Notes: generated by a model not told the origin, from the letters alone. DNA of 64,000 nt from Phaeospirillum sp. (GCA_030651575.1 JAUSFB010000068.1:62001-126000); one strand, 5' to 3'. Shown: positions 1 through 8,628, counted from the first letter of the stretch. Program-made: numbers and translations.

Positions 1-576
1 TTCGGCGGCCGGACGTTCTGTTCCTGGTCGTGCCCCTATCACCTGCTGGCCGAGATCGCCGAGAAAATCCATCTGGCCCTGGCGGCGCGGCGCATGGTGG
101 TCGATTACCCGTTGCATCGCGGCGCCCGGACCGTGCTTTACGTGGTGTTCGCCCTGCTGGCGCTGATCAGCGGCTATACCGTCTTTGAATCCATCTCGCC
201 CACCGGTATCGTGTCGCGCGCCCTGATCTATGGGCCGGGGCTGGCCATGGTCTGGGTGATGGGTCTGCTGGTCTACGAAATTGTCTTCATCCGCCGCATG
301 TGGTGCCGTTATATCTGCCCGATCGGCCTGACCTACGGCTTTGTCGGGGCCATCTCGCCGCTGCGGGTGAAGTACAATCTGGAAAATTGCCTGCACGAGG
401 GCGATTGCCGCAAGGTATGTTTGGTGCCGCATGTGCTGGAATGCACCAAGAAGACCTATGCCGAGGATGTGGAGGTGGCCATCAGTGCCGACTGTACCCG
501 CTGTGGGTTGTGCATCGACGCCTGCCCGACCGGTTCGCTCCGGTTCGAGGTCAAGGGCCTGAACAAGCTGCTGTAG
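1..576 (+). CDS. nosH: NosH/NapH-type membrane ferredoxin (5' end missing)
   Basis: This open frame runs in from the left edge, so the N-terminus is missing. About 190 codons are visible. A C-S-W-S-C-P motif lies near residue 7, two membrane segments follow (about residues 40-60 and 75-95), and then C-R-Y-I-C-P. Near the C-terminus are one irregular cysteine cluster and one classical C-T-R-C-G-L-C-I-D-A-C-P [4Fe-4S] motif. This is the layout of NapH/NosH quinol dehydrogenase subunits, which pass electrons from menaquinol toward periplasmic reductases. The next genes are nosF, nosL and nosY, which favours NosH over NapH. NosR also carries related C-terminal ferredoxin motifs and cannot be excluded while the 5' part is missing. 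Confidence 0.8.
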   Translation, partial: FGGRTFCSWSCPYHLLAEIAEKIHLALAARRMVVDYPLHRGARTVLYVVFALLALISGYTVFESISPTGIVSRALIYGPGLAMVWVMGLLVYEIVFIRRMWCRYICPIGLTYGFVGAISPLRVKYNLENCLHEGDCRKVCLVPHVLECTKKTYAEDVEVAISADCTRCGLCIDACPTGSLRFEVKGLNKLL

Positions 577-590
577 GTACGGAAACGCGC

Positions 591-1436
591 ATGATCACGT
601 TCGATAACGTTTCAAAGATCTTCAAGCGCCATACGGTTCTCGATGGCGTCAGCCTTGCCATCGAGACTGGCGAGCGGGTGGCGCTGGTCGGTTCCAACGG
701 CGCCGGCAAGACCACCTTGATCCGCTGCCTGCTGGGCGAGTACCTGCACGAGGGCATGGTGCGGGTGGGCGGGCTCGACCCCAGGGCCAACCGCAAGGTG
801 GTGCTGTCGCGGGTCGGTTTCGTGCCGCAGATCCCGCCGCCGCTGAAGATGCCGGTGGGCGAGCTGGTGAACTTTTCCGCCGCCGTCTGCGGTTCGGACC
901 CCGACCGCATCGTCGCCATGGTGCGCGAGCTGGGGCTGGATTGGGACCGGGTGCGTCGACTGCCCTTCGTCAAGCTGTCGGGCGGCATGAAGCAGAAGAT
1001 GCTGATCGGCATCGCGCTTGGCCGCGACGCCGACATCCTGATCATGGACGAGCCCGCCGCCAATCTGGACCCCGAGGCCCGCCACATCTTTTTTCATCAG
1101 TTGCACGAGCGCAAGGACAACGCCGTGATGCTGATCACCAGCCATCGCCTGGACGAGGTGGCGGCCCTGGTCAACCGGGTGATCGAGATGGATCAGGGCA
1201 AGGTTGCGCTGGACGACCGGGTCGCCGACGATGTGGAGATGACGGCGCGGCTGGATTGCGCCATCCGTCTGACGCGGGCCGAATCGGCTTTCGCCAAGGC
1301 AATGGCGGAGTGGCGCTTTGCCTCCGACGACGGCGGCATCAACTGGCGGGGTGTGGTCAACGGCCCCGACCGGCTGCGCTTTCTCGGCGTTCTGGCCCGT
1401 TATGCCGGCCTGATCGCCGGTATCGAGATGAAATAG
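591..1436 (+). CDS. nosF: NosF, ABC transporter ATPase for N2O reductase maturation
   Basis: This is a 281-residue ABC ATPase. Walker A G-S-N-G-A-G-K-T lies at residues 34-41, the signature L-S-G-G-M-K-Q at 129-135 and Walker B I-L-I-M-D-E-P at 149-155. A longer frame extends upstream, but the ATG at 591 fits the conserved ABC N-terminus and lies just after the stop of the ferredoxin gene. The partner permease is nosY, two genes downstream. NosF and NosY with periplasmic NosD are thought to export a sulfur species for the CuZ centre of N2O reductase. NosD and NosZ would be expected to the left of the window. Confidence 0.9.
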   Translation: MITFDNVSKIFKRHTVLDGVSLAIETGERVALVGSNGAGKTTLIRCLLGEYLHEGMVRVGGLDPRANRKVVLSRVGFVPQIPPPLKMPVGELVNFSAAVCGSDPDRIVAMVRELGLDWDRVRRLPFVKLSGGMKQKMLIGIALGRDADILIMDEPAANLDPEARHIFFHQLHERKDNAVMLITSHRLDEVAALVNRVIEMDQGKVALDDRVADDVEMTARLDCAIRLTRAESAFAKAMAEWRFASDDGGINWRGVVNGPDRLRFLGVLARYAGLIAGIEMK

Positions 1437-1447
1437 GAGGACGGACC

Positions 1448-1948
1448 ATGTGCGATCATCGGATGAGCCGCCGTCACTTCATCGGTCTGGTTCCGGGGTT
1501 CGCCCTGGCCGCCTCCGGCTGTGGCCAGCAGACCACGGGGCCGGTCGAGGTCAAATGGGGCCGCGACACCTGCGACTATTGCGGCATGATCGTCGACGAT
1601 CCCCATTACGCCGCCCAGGTGCGGGGCGGGGCCAATCGCAAGGTCTATAAGTTCGACGACCTCGGCGACGGCATCCTGTTCCTGGCCAAGCAGAGTTGGG
1701 TGGCCGATTCCGCCACCGAATTCTGGGTCGGCGGGCTGGAAACCGGCCAGTGGTTGGACGGGACCAAGGCTTTTTACGTGGGCGGGTTGCGGACGCCCAT
1801 GGCCCACGGTTTTGGGGCGGTGGCCACGCCGCGCGACGGCGCGCTGGACTTCGCCGGTCTCAAGGCCGCCATCCTGGCCAAGGGTTCGACCAGCCGGTGC
1901 GAGCCGGTCGGCTCCAACCCCGTCGTCCCGGCCGGAGAGCCGACATGA
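1448..1948 (+). CDS. nosL: NosL, copper-binding lipoprotein
   Basis: This is a 166-residue exported protein. It has an N-terminal S-R-R-H-F start reminiscent of a Tat signal, followed by the lipobox L-A-A-S-G-C with the lipidated Cys at residue 25. A conserved C-D-Y-C-G-M-I motif (residues 42-48) is followed by A-A-Q, which is characteristic of NosL. NosL binds Cu(I) and delivers it for assembly of the copper sites of N2O reductase in the periplasm. The ribosome site AGGAGG at 1435-1440 lies 7 bases before the ATG and overlaps the end of nosF. The gene's last bases overlap the nosY start (ATGA), so translation is probably coupled. Confidence 0.9.
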   Translation: MCDHRMSRRHFIGLVPGFALAASGCGQQTTGPVEVKWGRDTCDYCGMIVDDPHYAAQVRGGANRKVYKFDDLGDGILFLAKQSWVADSATEFWVGGLETGQWLDGTKAFYVGGLRTPMAHGFGAVATPRDGALDFAGLKAAILAKGSTSRCEPVGSNPVVPAGEPT

Positions 1949-2772
1949 ATGCCTTGTGGTTGACTGCCCGCCTCGATATCGCCGAGTCCCTTCGCGCCCG
2001 TTGGTTCATGTTCTACTCGCTGGTGTTCGGCGGCATCGTGGTGCTGTTGTTCGTGTTCGGCCTGACCGAGTCGCGCATCCTGGGCTTTACCGGCCTGTCG
2101 CGCCTGCTGGTGACCTATATCCAGCTCTGCGTCGCCATCTTGCCCATCTTCATCCTGATCACCACCGTCCGGTCGGTGGCGGGCGACCGCGACGCCGGGG
2201 TGTTCGAATACATGCTGTCGCTGCCGGTGCCGCTGCATGCCTGGTTCTGGGGCAAGATGATCGGGCGCTTCGTGGTGGTGTTCCTGCCGGTGTTCGGCGC
2301 CATGGCGCTGGCGGCGGTCTATGCCACCGTGCGCCAGATCGGCGTCGATTGGAGCCTGTTCGTGCTTTATACCGCCCTGCTGGTGGCGCTGGCCTGGGCC
2401 TTCCTCGGGATCGGAATGCTGATCTCGACCGTGGCGCGTTCGCCCGACGTGGCCCAGACCGGGGCCTTCCTGATCTGGCTGGGGCTGTTGCTGTTCCTCG
2501 ATCTTGTCCTGCTGGGGGTGATGATCCGCGAGCAATTGCCGCTGGAGCTGGTGGTGGGCATCGCGGTGGCCAATCCGCTGCAAAGCTTCCGAACCGCCGC
2601 CATTTTGCTGTTCGATCCGCAGATGCTGGTGGTGGGGCCGGCGGCCTATGTCATCCTCGACGGGTTTGGGCGGGCCGGTTATCTGGCCTTCGCCATCGCT
2701 TATCCGGTGGCCTTGGGCACCGTCTGTGCCGGGATCGGTTATCACCTGTTCCGCCGGGGCGACTTGCCGTGA
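1945..2772 (+). CDS. nosY: NosY, ABC-2 type permease
   Basis: This 275-residue polytopic protein has about six hydrophobic segments and the layout of ABC-2 permeases. It is the membrane partner of the NosF ATPase encoded at 591. Its ATG overlaps the nosL stop, and its own stop overlaps the GTG start of the methyltransferase gene. The order F-L-Y differs from the classical D-F-Y-L order. Assignment rests on the hydrophobic pattern and on the neighbours nosF and nosL. Confidence 0.87.
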   Translation: MNALWLTARLDIAESLRARWFMFYSLVFGGIVVLLFVFGLTESRILGFTGLSRLLVTYIQLCVAILPIFILITTVRSVAGDRDAGVFEYMLSLPVPLHAWFWGKMIGRFVVVFLPVFGAMALAAVYATVRQIGVDWSLFVLYTALLVALAWAFLGIGMLISTVARSPDVAQTGAFLIWLGLLLFLDLVLLGVMIREQLPLELVVGIAVANPLQSFRTAAILLFDPQMLVVGPAAYVILDGFGRAGYLAFAIAYPVALGTVCAGIGYHLFRRGDLP

Positions 2773-3494
2773 CCCCGACGCTGTCGCGGACCTTTGGCTC
2801 AGAACTGGTGTCCGAGGCGGAGCGCGAGCGCCGCATCCGCGCCGTGTTCAACGCGGTGGCGCCGCGCTATGACCTGATGAACGACGTCATGAGCTTTGGC
2901 ATCCATCGCCTGTGGAAACGGGGGATGGCCAAGGCGGCGGCGTTGCGGCCGGGGCAGTTCGCGGTGGACTTGGCCGGCGGCACCGGCGATGTGGCGCGGC
3001 TGCTGGCGGGCGAGGGCCGCCGCGTCGTGGTCTGCGATCCGTCGGTGGAGATGATGGCGGTGGGCCGGCTCCGTTCGCCGGGGATCGAGTTCGTCGAAGG
3101 CAAGGCCGAGGCCATGCCGTTCTCCGATAATTCGGTCGATCTGGTCACCATCGCCTTTGGCCTGCGCAACGCCACCAGCCCGGAAGCGGGTCTGGCCGAG
3201 ATATTCCGGGTGCTGAAGCCGGGCGGGCGGTTCCTCTGCCTGGAGTTCTCGCGGCCCTGGGCGCTGATCCGGCCATTTTACGACGCCTATTCCTTCGCGG
3301 TGATTCCTCGGCTGGGGGCTTGGATTGCCCGCCAGCCCATGGCCTATTCCTATCTGGTGGAATCCATTCGCCGCTTTCCCGATCAGCGCGAGCTGGCCGG
3401 GTTGATGCGGGCGGCCGGCTTCACCGGGGTCGAGTGGCGCAATCTTTCGGCCGGCATCGCCTGCCTGCATTCCGGAGCCAAGTTCGCGTCATGA
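2769..3494 (+). CDS. menG: Demethylmenaquinone/ubiquinone C-methyltransferase (MenG/UbiE)
   Basis: This 241-residue class I SAM methyltransferase shows the UbiE/MenG hallmarks: Y-D-L-M-N-D at residues 34-39, the SAM loop D-L-A-G-G-T-G-D at 67-74, and the later blocks F-G-L-R-N and L-K-P-G-G. It methylates demethylmenaquinol, and often also the ubiquinone precursor. The GTG start at 2769 overlaps the nosY stop as GTGA. The next gene is menA, so menaquinone is the likelier product here. UbiE-type enzymes commonly serve both quinones and sequence alone does not separate the roles. Confidence 0.88.
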   Translation: MTPTLSRTFGSELVSEAERERRIRAVFNAVAPRYDLMNDVMSFGIHRLWKRGMAKAAALRPGQFAVDLAGGTGDVARLLAGEGRRVVVCDPSVEMMAVGRLRSPGIEFVEGKAEAMPFSDNSVDLVTIAFGLRNATSPEAGLAEIFRVLKPGGRFLCLEFSRPWALIRPFYDAYSFAVIPRLGAWIARQPMAYSYLVESIRRFPDQRELAGLMRAAGFTGVEWRNLSAGIACLHSGAKFAS

Positions 3495-4444
3495 AGGTGG
3501 AAACCGGCCTATCCGAAACCCCCGTGGGGGACATTCCCAGCCAGGAAGCCAGCCGCGCCGATCAGCCGCCGGACGGGTGGCGGCTGTGGTGGCTGGCCAT
3601 CCGGCCGCGCACCTTGACCATTTCGGTGGCACCGGTGGTGGCGGGAACCGCCCTGGCCTGGCACGATAGCGGCCATCTCGATCCCCGGCCGCTCTTGGCT
3701 TCGCTGGCCGGAGCCCTGGCGATCCAGGCCGGAACCAATCTGTTCAACGATGTGGGCGACGCCCTGCGGGGCGGCGATCAGCCCATGCGTCAGGGGCCGC
3801 CGCGCGTCACCGCCCTGGGCTGGGCCTCGCCGGAGCGGGTGCGCCGCGCCGCGCTGACCTGCTTCGCCCTGGCGGCGCTGGTGGGGTTGTACCTCGTCTG
3901 GCTGGGCGGTTGGCCGATTCTGGCGCTGGGGGTTGCCTCGCTGGTGGCTGGCTGGGGCTATTCCGGCGGTCCGCGTCCCATCGCCTATACGGCCCTGGGG
4001 GAGATTTTCGTCGTCGCCTTTTTCGGCGTCGGCGCGGTGGGGGGGGCCTATTATCTCCAGACCCTGACGTTGACCCCGGCGGCGGTAGTGGCCGGAATCG
4101 CCATCGGTCTGGCGGCGGCGGCGGTGCTGATGGCCAACAACTACCGCGACATGGAGCCCGACCGTCTGGCCGGCCGCCGAACCTTGGCGATCCTGGCGGG
4201 GGCTGAATCCAGCAAGCTGATTTATGGAATGCTGTTGATGGCGCCCATGGCGCTGCTGGCGGGGCCGTGGGGCGTGCCGGGCGGCCTGATCACCCTGGGA
4301 GCCGCGCCGCTGGCGCTGTTCTTGTTCCGCCGTTTCGTGTCCGAGCCGCGCGGCCCGGCGTTCAATTCCATCCTTGCCGCCACCGCACGGTTGCAGCTGG
4401 TCGTGGCCGGATTGCTGGCGGTGGGTCTGGTGATGGTGAAATGA
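3491..4444 (+). CDS. menA: MenA, 1,4-dihydroxy-2-naphthoate prenyltransferase
   Basis: This 317-residue UbiA-superfamily membrane protein has about eight transmembrane segments. The first Asp-rich motif is N-L-F-N-D-V-G-D (residues 83-90) with R-G-G-D just after. The second region, N-N-Y-R-D-M-E-P-D (216-224), is followed by G-R-R-T-L-A, as in MenA rather than UbiA. MenA attaches the polyprenyl tail to dihydroxynaphthoate. The ATG overlaps the methyltransferase stop. About 30 polar residues precede the first helix, which is longer than usual. Confidence 0.88.
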   Translation: MKVETGLSETPVGDIPSQEASRADQPPDGWRLWWLAIRPRTLTISVAPVVAGTALAWHDSGHLDPRPLLASLAGALAIQAGTNLFNDVGDALRGGDQPMRQGPPRVTALGWASPERVRRAALTCFALAALVGLYLVWLGGWPILALGVASLVAGWGYSGGPRPIAYTALGEIFVVAFFGVGAVGGAYYLQTLTLTPAAVVAGIAIGLAAAAVLMANNYRDMEPDRLAGRRTLAILAGAESSKLIYGMLLMAPMALLAGPWGVPGGLITLGAAPLALFLFRRFVSEPRGPAFNSILAATARLQLVVAGLLAVGLVMVK

Positions 4445-5307
4445 TCACCCAGGCGGCCCTGCCGGCGGCGCTGGCCTTCATCATGTTCGCCATGGGCCTG
4501 ACCATGAATCCCGGCGATATCAGGCTGGTCTTCACCCATCCCAAGGCCATGGCGGCGGGGCTGGCGGCTAAACTGCTGCTGGTGCCGCTGGCCGGGCTGG
4601 CGGTGGTGGCCGTGTGGCAGCCCCAGCCTGATTTCGCCGTTGGGCTGATCTTGTTGGCGGCTTGCCCGGCGGGGGTGACCTCGGCGTTGTTGACCCATAT
4701 GGCCGGCGGGCGGATCGCCCTGGCGGCGTCCATCACCGCCCTGACCAGTCTGGCGGCGACGCTGACCGTGCCGCTGCTGGTCAATTTCGGGCTGGCGATG
4801 TTCGCCGGGTATGACCGGTTGGTCGAGATTCCGGTCGGGCGAATGACCCTGGGGATTTTCCTGGTGGATACGGTGCCGCTGGCCCTGGGGTTGGCGATTC
4901 AGCATTTCTGGCCAAGGTTGGCCGACCGGTCGGGCAAGGTTGCGCGGCCCGTCGCCACCTTGCTGTTCGCCGTCATCGTGGTCGGCGCTTTCGTCAGCCA
5001 GCGTCAGACGTTGATGGACCATGTGGGCGACGTGGTGCCGGCCTCGCTGGCGCTTAACCTGCTGGCCATGGGCGGAGCCTGGGCGCTGGCCGGCGCGATC
5101 CGTCTGGAACTGGCCGACCGGATCGCCGTGGTGATGGAAAACGGATTGCAGAACGGGGCGTTGGGAATCTTCGTGGCGGTGACGCTGCTGGGCAACCACG
5201 CCATGATGGTGCCCAGCATCGTCTATGCCTTCGTCATGAACCTGACCGCGCTGGCCTTCATCTGGTCGGTGAGGCGGCGGACAGCGCCGATCCCGACGGG
5301 GCGCTGA
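4441..5307 (+). CDS. BASS-family (bile acid:sodium symporter-like) transporter
   Basis: This 288-residue protein has about nine or ten hydrophobic helices. Its start (F-M-A-M-G-L-T-M) and its A-C-P-A-G-V-T-S motif are characteristic of the SBF/BASS fold, which couples Na+ to uptake of organic anions or precursors. The substrate cannot be read from the sequence. Its ATG overlaps the menA stop, so it is the last member of the nos-men transcript. Transport of a quinone precursor or another anion is only a guess from position. Confidence 0.8.
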   Translation: MITQAALPAALAFIMFAMGLTMNPGDIRLVFTHPKAMAAGLAAKLLLVPLAGLAVVAVWQPQPDFAVGLILLAACPAGVTSALLTHMAGGRIALAASITALTSLAATLTVPLLVNFGLAMFAGYDRLVEIPVGRMTLGIFLVDTVPLALGLAIQHFWPRLADRSGKVARPVATLLFAVIVVGAFVSQRQTLMDHVGDVVPASLALNLLAMGGAWALAGAIRLELADRIAVVMENGLQNGALGIFVAVTLLGNHAMMVPSIVYAFVMNLTALAFIWSVRRRTAPIPTGR

Positions 5308-5323
5308 AATCCTTCGAGACGGT

Positions 5324-6319
5324 CTATTTGTTCACATCCACCACGACCCGCCCCCTGACCTCGCCCTTCAGGATCTTGGCCCCCAGTTCCGGCAGTTCGG
5401 CCAATCGAGTCTCGGTGGTAAGACTATCCAGCAGATCGACCGGCAGCGATTCGGTCAGGCGCTTCCAGGCTTCCAGCCGGCGCGGCTTGGGGCACATCAC
5501 AGAGTCGATGCCAAGGATCGAGGCGCCGCGCAGCAGGAACGGCAGCACGGTGCCGGTGAACTCGACGCCGCCGGCATTGCCGCACGACGCCACCGCCGAG
5601 CGCATGCGCAGCGAGGCGACGCAGTTGGACAGGGTGGCGCCGCCGACACTGTCGACCACGCCGGCCCAGCGTTCGGACAGCAGCGGCTTGGCGGGGGCGG
5701 AGCCGATCTCGGCCCGATCGACGATGGTGGAAGCCCCCAACGAGCGTAGATAGTCGTGCTGGCTGGCCCGGCCAGTGGAGGCGGCGACGCGGTAGCCCAG
5801 GCGGGACAGCAGCGTGACGGCGATGCCGCCCAGGCCGCCGGCGGCGCCGGTGACCAGAACCTCGCCCTCGTCGGCGGTGCGCAGCCCGTGTTCTTCCAGC
5901 GCCATTACCGCCAGCATGGCGGTGAAGCCGGCGGTGCCGATGGCCATGGCGCGCCGGGTGGTCAGGCCGGCGGGCAGCGGCACCAGCCAGTCCGCCTTGA
6001 CGCGAGCCTTGCCCGCATAGCCGCCCCAATGGGTTTCGCCCACCCGCCAGCCGGTCAGGATGACTTGGTCGCCGGGCTTGTAGGCGGCGGAGTCCGAGGA
6101 CTCCACCGTGCCGGCGAAATCGATGCCCGGCACATGGGGATAGGTCCGCACCAGCCGTCCCAGGCCGTTGAGGACGAGGCCGTCCTTGTAATTCAGCGTG
6201 CTGTAGTCGATCCGGACGGTGACGTCGCCAGCCGGCAGGTCGCTTTCGGACAGGCGGCGGATCGAAGCGCGGACCTTGCCGGCTTCTTCTTCCAGCATCA
6301 GGGCGGGAAAATCGCTCAA
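5324..6319 (-). CDS. acuI: AcuI/YhdH-type acryloyl-CoA reductase (NADPH quinone-reductase family)
   Basis: This is a 331-residue zinc-free MDR-family oxidoreductase. The N-terminal motifs (L-N-Y-K-D-G-L and P-G-I-D-F-A-G-T-V) and the nucleotide-binding V-T-G-A-A-G-G-L-G-G are typical of AcuI/YhdH. These enzymes reduce acryloyl-CoA with NADPH and detoxify acrylate. The start is TTG at 6319, supported by a strong GAGGAGG ribosome site five bases upstream on this strand. The gene converges with the BASS gene and is divergent from the DUF898 gene. Other quinone oxidoreductase roles remain possible. Confidence 0.82.
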   Translation of the reverse strand: MSDFPALMLEEEAGKVRASIRRLSESDLPAGDVTVRIDYSTLNYKDGLVLNGLGRLVRTYPHVPGIDFAGTVESSDSAAYKPGDQVILTGWRVGETHWGGYAGKARVKADWLVPLPAGLTTRRAMAIGTAGFTAMLAVMALEEHGLRTADEGEVLVTGAAGGLGGIAVTLLSRLGYRVAASTGRASQHDYLRSLGASTIVDRAEIGSAPAKPLLSERWAGVVDSVGGATLSNCVASLRMRSAVASCGNAGGVEFTGTVLPFLLRGASILGIDSVMCPKPRRLEAWKRLTESLPVDLLDSLTTETRLAELPELGAKILKGEVRGRVVVDVNK

Positions 6320-6422
6320 GCGGGCCTCCTCGGGAAATTGGAAGGGAAAGTCTAACAGCGTGCGAGCGGTTTATCATCCTGCTAGTGTTGGAGCGCCGAT
6401 CAGTTGAAGAGCGAGTCCTGTC

Positions 6423-7478
6423 GTGACCCCAGAGCCTATCTTTCCCTTTCGCCATCATGGCCGGACCGGTGCCGCCGTTCGGGTCGCCCTGGTCAATCTG
6501 GGGCTGAACATCGTCACCTTGTCGTTCTGGCGGTTCTGGGGACGAACCAATGTGCGCCGTCTGCTGTGGGGCGGAACCAGCGTCTGGGATGATCCGGTGG
6601 AGTATACCGGCCTTGGCGGCGAGCTGTTCAAGGGCTTCCTGCTGGTGCTGCTGGTGGTCTACCTGCCGCTGCTGGGGCTTTACGGCTGGGCGCAGGTCTT
6701 GATCGCGGCAGAGGATCCGCGTGGGGGGCTCATGCTCGCCGGACTTTACCCGCTGACCATCTTCCTGATCGCCGTCGGCGGGTTTCGCGCCCGGCGCTAC
6801 CAGCTGTCGCGCACCTTGTGGCGAGGCATTCGCGGCGGCCAGACCGGCTCGGCGGTGGGGTATGCCCTGCGCAGCATGGCGGTGTGGGTGCTGGTGCCGT
6901 TGACGCTGGGCTGGGCCCTGCCGTGGGGTGAGATGATGCTGGCCCGCTATCGCCTGGGCCATACGACATTCGGCGACCGCACCTTCGCCTGCGACGCCGG
7001 CGTCAAGGGGCTGTACGCTCGCATGGCGGTGATGTGGCTGTGCGGAGCGGTCTACCTGACCCTGGCGGTGGGGTTCGCCGTCCTGCTGGAGCAGTGGGGA
7101 ATCGAAGAGGAAGCCGGTGCGTTTTACTTGGCGATGCTGGCCCTGGGGGCGGTCTTCGTGCTGGTGGTTCCCTGGGCCTGGTACCGCGCCGCCGTGTTCA
7201 CCCGGTTGGCGGCGGGAACTTCGTTCGACGGGCATCGCTTTACCGCCCAGGTCCGGACCTGGCCGTTGATCCGGCTGGTGCTGGGCAATGCGCTGATTTC
7301 GCTATTCAGCCTGGGGGTACTGCGGCCCTGGGCGGCGCAGCGGACTTTTCGGTTCACCTGTTCCGTCATGGCGGTGGACGGCGTGCCCGATTTCGCCGCC
7401 ATCCACCAGAGCGCCGATCATGGGCCAAGCACCGGCGAGGGGTTGGTTTCGGTGCTGGATGGGGCAGGGGAGTTCTGA
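6423..7478 (+). CDS. DUF898 (YjgN-type) polytopic membrane protein
   Basis: This 351-residue membrane protein has the YjgN/DUF898 pattern: an F-x-G/H-x-G-x N-terminal block, then repeated helices each followed by a W-R-x-x-R/F-W-G block. The R-F-W-G-R-T segment and the R-Y-R-L-G-H-T-T-F-G block are typical. The function of the family is unknown. The GTG at 6423 is taken as the start because it begins the conserved domain. The stop overlaps the start of an M48 protease gene, so the two are probably co-translated and act together in the inner membrane. Confidence 0.8.
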   Translation: MTPEPIFPFRHHGRTGAAVRVALVNLGLNIVTLSFWRFWGRTNVRRLLWGGTSVWDDPVEYTGLGGELFKGFLLVLLVVYLPLLGLYGWAQVLIAAEDPRGGLMLAGLYPLTIFLIAVGGFRARRYQLSRTLWRGIRGGQTGSAVGYALRSMAVWVLVPLTLGWALPWGEMMLARYRLGHTTFGDRTFACDAGVKGLYARMAVMWLCGAVYLTLAVGFAVLLEQWGIEEEAGAFYLAMLALGAVFVLVVPWAWYRAAVFTRLAAGTSFDGHRFTAQVRTWPLIRLVLGNALISLFSLGVLRPWAAQRTFRFTCSVMAVDGVPDFAAIHQSADHGPSTGEGLVSVLDGAGEF

Positions 7479-8542
7479 TGCAGTCGGATCGGCCCGGACG
7501 CTTCAACGACGGACGCAGCGCCTCCAGCCGCAAGGTCATGGTGCGAGCCATGGCCACCGGGGTGGAAATCCGGGGCGAGGACGGCTTCCTGATCGCGGTG
7601 TGGAAGACCGACGATCTGGTGGCCGATGGTGAGCTGCCCGACGGCAAGGGGGTGCGGTTGCGCTGCGCCGCCGAGCCCGATGCCCGTCTTGCCATCGCCG
7701 ACGCGGTGTTCGTGCGTGAAGCCCTGTCCGTGCCGCCCAAGCGGTTCCGGCCGGTGCGCTGGGGGCTGGCGGCCGGCCTGATCCTGGGGGCAGGGGTCTT
7801 GATCGGGCTGTATCTCAGTCTGCCCGATTTGTCGCGTCTGGGGGCCGCCATGATGCCGCCCCAGACCGAGCGCGCCTGGGGCAGCCAGATCGCAGCCGGG
7901 TTCGAGCGCCAGATGCGGGCCTGTCGCAGCCCCGCCGGTTCCGAGGCGCTGGCCCGGTTGACCGATCGCCTGACCGCCGGTCTGCCGCCCGAGCGTCGCG
8001 CCGTGACGGTGCGGGTTCTGGATGGCAAGGTGGTCAACGCCCTGGCCTTGCCCGGCGCCGAGATTATCGTGTTTCGCGGCCTGATCGACGAGGCCGGCGG
8101 GCCGGACGAGCTGGCCGGCGTGTTGGCCCATGAATTGACCCATGTGGCCGAGCGCCACCCCGCCGCCGCCCTGATTCGCGGTCTGGGGGTGGGTGTCATT
8201 GCCACCGTGATCACCGGCGACGCTTCCGGTCTGGTGGCCAGCGGTCTCGTCACCGTCATGGCCTCGGCCTATACCCGCGACGACGAAGCCGCCGCCGACC
8301 GGGGGGCGTTGGCGCTGCTGACGCGGGCGGGGATCGGCAAGGACGGCTTTGCCGCCTTCTTTCATCGGCTGGAGGGGCGGGAGGCCTCGGGCGGGTTGCT
8401 GCCGGCCTGGATGAGCACCCACCCCGACTCCAAGGCTCGCGCCGAGGCGGTCGAGACTGCCACCGCCGCCGCCAAGTCCTTGCCACCGTCGCTGCGCGAC
8501 ACGGAGTGGCAGGCGATCAAGGCCATATGCGGCGGCGTTTAA
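7478..8542 (+). CDS. M48-family membrane-anchored metalloprotease
   Basis: This 354-residue protein has a soluble N-terminal region and one membrane helix at about 95-114. The C-terminal M48 peptidase domain carries H-E-L-T-H at residues 218-222, and the third zinc ligand lies in D-D-E-A-A-A-D (E270). The ATG at 7478 overlaps the TGA of the DUF898 gene. Many genomes pair M48 peptidases with DUF898 proteins. A role in envelope quality control is an inference from the family. The substrate is unknown. Confidence 0.85.
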   Translation: MQSDRPGRFNDGRSASSRKVMVRAMATGVEIRGEDGFLIAVWKTDDLVADGELPDGKGVRLRCAAEPDARLAIADAVFVREALSVPPKRFRPVRWGLAAGLILGAGVLIGLYLSLPDLSRLGAAMMPPQTERAWGSQIAAGFERQMRACRSPAGSEALARLTDRLTAGLPPERRAVTVRVLDGKVVNALALPGAEIIVFRGLIDEAGGPDELAGVLAHELTHVAERHPAAALIRGLGVGVIATVITGDASGLVASGLVTVMASAYTRDDEAAADRGALALLTRAGIGKDGFAAFFHRLEGREASGGLLPAWMSTHPDSKARAEAVETATAAAKSLPPSLRDTEWQAIKAICGGV

Positions 8543-8604
8543 ACCGCTCCATGGCGCGAAAGCCAAGCGAACGGAGTTCGCGTCCGGCGACTGAGGGACA
8601 ACAA

Positions 8605-8628
8605 GACAAACCAATTTATTGGTTTGTC
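8605..8628. promoter_or_regulatory. Perfect palindrome upstream of msrP (operator candidate)
   Basis: Two perfect 10-base arms, GACAAACCAA at 8605-8614 and TTGGTTTGTC at 8619-8628, flank the four-base spacer TTTA. The palindrome lies about 58 bases before the msrP ATG and is far more AT-rich than its surroundings. No T-run follows, so a terminator for the preceding protease gene is unlikely. A dimeric repressor or activator site for msrPQ is the simplest reading. Confidence 0.55.

Noticed and set aside
8605-8628. Palindrome as terminator of the M48 protease gene
   Set aside because: There is no T-run on either side and the stem is AT-rich; an operator fits better.
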